A DNA stretch of 16,755 nt from DAOMNN01 sp035443825 (GTDB lineage Bacteria; Pseudomonadota; Gammaproteobacteria; Burkholderiales; Rhodocyclaceae), in NCBI GenBank assembly GCA_035443825.1, contig DAOMNN010000070.1:1-16755 (forward strand). The letters run 5' to 3'. The translations under genes were made by a program, and so were the position numbers. Each line of letters begins with the position of its first letter. The first letter of the stretch is position 1. Below, piece by piece: positions 14,633-16,755 of the stretch. The notes below the pieces were generated by a model. The model searched no databases, was not told the DNA's origin, and saw only the letters and a program-made list of their open reading frames with translations.

Positions 14633-15037
14633 ATGAAATGCCTTGTACCCCTCGCATCCCTCGCCTTGCTCACTGCCTGCGCCACACCACCGCCAGAACC
14701 CACGGCAGGAATCGTGGAGACGGTCGCACCCGTCGAGGGGCTCGTGGCAGTCGATGGCCAACTCATGCTCGACCTCGACAGTGGTGTCTATCACTGCGAG
14801 TTCGGGGCGCACGTCGACGTGGTGCGTGAGAACGGCACCGGTATCGGAAACGGAGCCCGCATCAGCATCGGATGGAACGGCGGCCGATACCAGCTGGAGC
14901 GCGACCCTTCCTCGTCCGGCCTGCCGCGGTTCGAGGATCGGGCCAACGGCCTTGTGTGGATCGATCTGCCCTGGAAGGGGGTACTTCTCGACGGGAAGAC
15001 CCAGAAACCGCTCGCGAACGAGTGCAAGACCGCGTGA
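14633..15037 (+). CDS. Small outer-membrane lipoprotein, possibly MliC-like
   Basis: The frame opens earlier, but the ATG at 14633 gives a proper lipoprotein signal: basic-hydrophobic MKCLVPLASLALLTAC with lipobox L13-T14-A15-C16. Residue +2 is Ala, so sorting to the outer membrane by the Lol system is expected. AGGGAG (14617-14622) lies ten bases upstream. After a Pro-rich linker comes a roughly 85-residue beta-rich domain with two cysteines (Cys55 in GVYHCEFG and Cys131 near the end) that may form a disulfide, and a conserved-looking core SSSGLPRFED...GLVWIDLPWKGVLLD (93-120). The YxC...SSG...C layout recalls MliC/PliC inhibitors of c-type lysozyme, but this is a loose resemblance. TAGAAT at 14596-14601 is a possible -10 box without a good -35. 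Lipoprotein status is firm; function is not. Confidence 0.85.
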   Translation: MKCLVPLASLALLTACATPPPEPTAGIVETVAPVEGLVAVDGQLMLDLDSGVYHCEFGAHVDVVRENGTGIGNGARISIGWNGGRYQLERDPSSSGLPRFEDRANGLVWIDLPWKGVLLDGKTQKPLANECKTA

Positions 15038-15256
15038 GCTTGCAACCCGCGTTGCGGGAGCCTGATACGGGTCGTGCCCGAGCGGTTTTGCCTGCGGCAG
15101 CTGCAAGAGATCGCTGGGCAAGAACGTACAGGGCCCGGCGTGCGGGTCGCGATTCACGTCGGTCTGGGCGTTCTCACATCATCTGACGTACGAGCGAGGT
15201 GCCCGACGCCTGCACGTACGACAATCGGTTAGCCGACCCGGCAGCTGCTCGAAATC

Positions 15257-16402
15257 ATGGAATCACCTTTCCAGTTGCGCCTGATCGAGCGCCTCTCCGA
15301 TATCGATCCGCACGCCTGGAACGCCATCGCCGGCCCTCAGGTGTGCGTGTCGCACGCCCTTCTCACCACCCTGGAGGATACCGGCTGCGTCGGCGGGCAG
15401 TCAGGGTGGCATCCCTGTCATGTGGGGTTGTGGCGAGACGACAGTCTCGTCGCAGCGCTACCGCTTTACGAAAAGCATCATTCCTATGGCGAATATGTAT
15501 TCGACTGGGCGTGGGCCGACGCCTATGCTCGCAGCGGTCTCGCCTACTACCCGAAACTGCTGTCCGCAATCCCTTTCACACCGATTCCGGGGATGCGACT
15601 GCTTGGGACCGACGACGACGCACGTCGCGCGCTGATCGCGATCGCCGCAGAACTTGCCCAGGCGAGCGAAATCTCCTCGTTGCATATTCTGTTTCCCACG
15701 GACATCGAGGCGCAGTGGATGAGGGAAGCCGGTTTTCTGATCCGGCAGGGCGTGCAGTTCCACTGGCTGAACCGGGGTTACGGCGATTTTGATGCATTCC
15801 TCACCAGCCTCAACCACGACAAGCGCAAGAAGATACGCCAGGAGCGGCGCCGCGCGACGGCACATGGACTCACCCTGCGCTGGCTCGACGGTCATCAGGC
15901 CACCGCGGCCGACTGGTCCTACTTCTACGGCTGCTACGCCAACACTTACGCGCTGCATCGGTCAACGCCATACCTGACGCCCGACTTCTTCACCGCCCTT
16001 GCGAGGCGCGCACCGGAGAGTGTTCGACTGCTCATCGCACGGCGAGGGGCCGAACGCGTCGCGAGTGCGTTCTTCCTGTGCGACGGAAAAGCCCTGTATG
16101 GCCGCTACTGGGGCGCAAGCGAGCATCTTCCCTTCGTGCATTTCGAACTGTGCTATTACCAGGCGATCGAATACTGCATCGATCACGGGCTGCAACGTTT
16201 CGAAGGCGGTGCGCAAGGCGAGCACAAACTCGCCCGTGGCCTCGAGCCGACCGTCACCCGTTCGGCCCACTGGATTCGCGACCCTCGCTTTCGCGACGCA
16301 GTCGATCGGCACCTCGCACGAGAGTCCGCGGGGATGGATTTCTATCTCGACGAATTGTCGGAGAGGTCGCCATTTCGACGGACGCACACACCCCTGCCCT
16401 GA
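15257..16402 (+). CDS. COG3146 (DUF482) FemAB/GNAT-like acyltransferase
   Basis: A 381-residue cytosolic protein of the COG3146 family (predicted N-acyltransferase with a GNAT-related double fold like FemAB peptidyltransferases). Family hallmarks are YGEYVFDWAWADAY (77-90), the basic NHDKRKKIRQERRR (186-199), YGRYWGASEHLPFVHFELCYY (281-301) and FEGGAQGEHKLARG (315-328). Substrate and product are unknown for the family; the FemAB kinship suggests transfer of an aminoacyl or acyl group, but that is inference. There is no signal peptide. I see no clear ribosome site, so the start is chosen because MESPFQLRLIERLSDIDPHAW matches the usual family start. It is separated from the lipoprotein gene by a 219-base gap with no obvious promoter or terminator, and from the tonB-like gene by only 18 bases, so those two are probably co-transcribed. 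Confidence 0.9.
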   Translation: MESPFQLRLIERLSDIDPHAWNAIAGPQVCVSHALLTTLEDTGCVGGQSGWHPCHVGLWRDDSLVAALPLYEKHHSYGEYVFDWAWADAYARSGLAYYPKLLSAIPFTPIPGMRLLGTDDDARRALIAIAAELAQASEISSLHILFPTDIEAQWMREAGFLIRQGVQFHWLNRGYGDFDAFLTSLNHDKRKKIRQERRRATAHGLTLRWLDGHQATAADWSYFYGCYANTYALHRSTPYLTPDFFTALARRAPESVRLLIARRGAERVASAFFLCDGKALYGRYWGASEHLPFVHFELCYYQAIEYCIDHGLQRFEGGAQGEHKLARGLEPTVTRSAHWIRDPRFRDAVDRHLARESAGMDFYLDELSERSPFRRTHTPLP

Positions 16403-16420
16403 CACGGCAAAACGGCCGGT

Positions 16421-16755
16421 ATGCCTTTATTTCACTCCACCATCTCGGGAATGCGATCTTCCGCTTCGACGATCCGCTGGGGCTGGCTGTCGGTCGTGGC
16501 GGCCGCCCACGCGGCGGGATTGCTTGCGATTTCCGGCCATCTGCCTGACACAACGATCGCGCCCAGAGGCACATCGTCGATCAGTGTCGAGTTGCTCGCC
16601 GCCCCGCGAACCGCCGCGGACGCAGCACGGAAATTCGAAGCAGAGGAACCCGACCGACGACCCTCCGACGGACATGCCCCCGCAATGACAAAGGCACAGC
16701 CAGAGCCCAAGCCAGAGCCCAAGCCAGAGCCCAAGCCAGAGCCCAAGCCAGAGCC
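16421..16755 (+). CDS. TonB-type energy transducer, 5' part only
   Basis: Starting at ATG 16421, the frame stays open to the window end (111 codons plus two bases). A short cytosolic head (residues 1-19) is followed by one membrane segment, WGWLSVVAAAHAAGLLAISG (20-39). It contains His30, the likely equivalent of the essential TonB membrane histidine. Next comes SSISVELLAAP and then a proline-rich rod of EPKP repeats from residue 94. This is the layout of a TonB family protein, which links ExbBD-harvested proton motive force to outer-membrane receptors. The C-terminal domain that would confirm it lies outside the window. A second ATG at 16451 (codon 11) could be the true start. It follows the acyltransferase by 18 bases. 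Confidence 0.8.
   Translation, partial: MPLFHSTISGMRSSASTIRWGWLSVVAAAHAAGLLAISGHLPDTTIAPRGTSSISVELLAAPRTAADAARKFEAEEPDRRPSDGHAPAMTKAQPEPKPEPKPEPKPEPKPE
16700..16755 (+). repeat. Perfect 12-bp tandem repeat in the tonB-like gene
   Basis: The unit CCAGAGCCCAAG (Pro-Glu-Pro-Lys) begins at 16700, 16712, 16724, 16736 and 16748. Four whole copies and eight bases of a fifth are identical, and the array runs off the window. Because the unit is a multiple of three, copy-number change would lengthen or shorten the periplasmic rod without breaking the frame. Confidence 0.95.

Noticed and set aside
16432..16746. Minus-strand frame with GSGL repeats near the window end
   Set aside because: The repeats are the reverse complement of the PEPK array of the TonB-like gene on the plus strand, which has a coherent membrane segment and Pro-rich rod.

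Overview
The window reads as ordinary chromosome of a GC-rich betaproteobacterium. Protein style and gene order (K+-independent H+-pyrophosphatase, COG3146 acyltransferase followed by a TonB-like gene, nadE-glnB pair, ftsK-lolA-rarA-serS block) suggest the Rhodocyclales (Azoarcus/Thauera/Aromatoleum type). This placement is from recognition only, with no database search. There is no sign of a prophage, insertion sequence, CRISPR array or integron, and base and codon use look uniform.

Layout. (1) 1-317, minus strand: tRNA-Arg(ACG) and tRNA-Ser(CGA), each with its own visible promoter, and a probable terminator hairpin at the very edge. (2) 346-7215, minus strand: a Crp-type regulator, then ftsK, lolA, rarA and serS, the same order as the enterobacterial ftsK-lolA-rarA-serS block. 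A small acidic plus-strand gene of unknown function (1897-2160) sits between rarA and serS and overlaps the 3' end of rarA. (3) 7568-12418, plus strand: hppA (proton-pumping pyrophosphatase), ppa (soluble pyrophosphatase), trxB, and a long Smr-domain protein whose ATG overlaps the trxB stop. (4) 12425-14441, minus strand: nadE followed by the PII gene glnB. (5) 14633-16755, plus strand: a small lipoprotein, a COG3146/FemAB-like acyltransferase, and the 5' part of a TonB-type energy transducer that runs off the window inside a perfect 12-bp tandem repeat.

How the genes work together. Most are housekeeping genes: aminoacylation of tRNA-Ser with its own synthetase next door, chromosome segregation (FtsK), replication-fork maintenance (RarA), lipoprotein transport (LolA), redox balance (TrxB), pyrophosphate metabolism (HppA and Ppa side by side, one conserving and one dissipating the energy), and NAD synthesis beside a nitrogen sensor. 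I found no clearly new multi-gene system. The most unusual points are: an Smr-family protein with three copies of the short N-terminal motif normally present once (in SmrB this region contacts collided ribosomes); a hairpin/U-tract between hppA and ppa that also contains a perfect TATAAT; a probably leaderless nadE next to glnB; the rarA/small-gene 3' overlap that includes a strong hairpin; a possible MliC-like lipoprotein; and the perfect 12-bp repeat in the tonB-like gene, which has no complete open frame because it is cut by the window edge.
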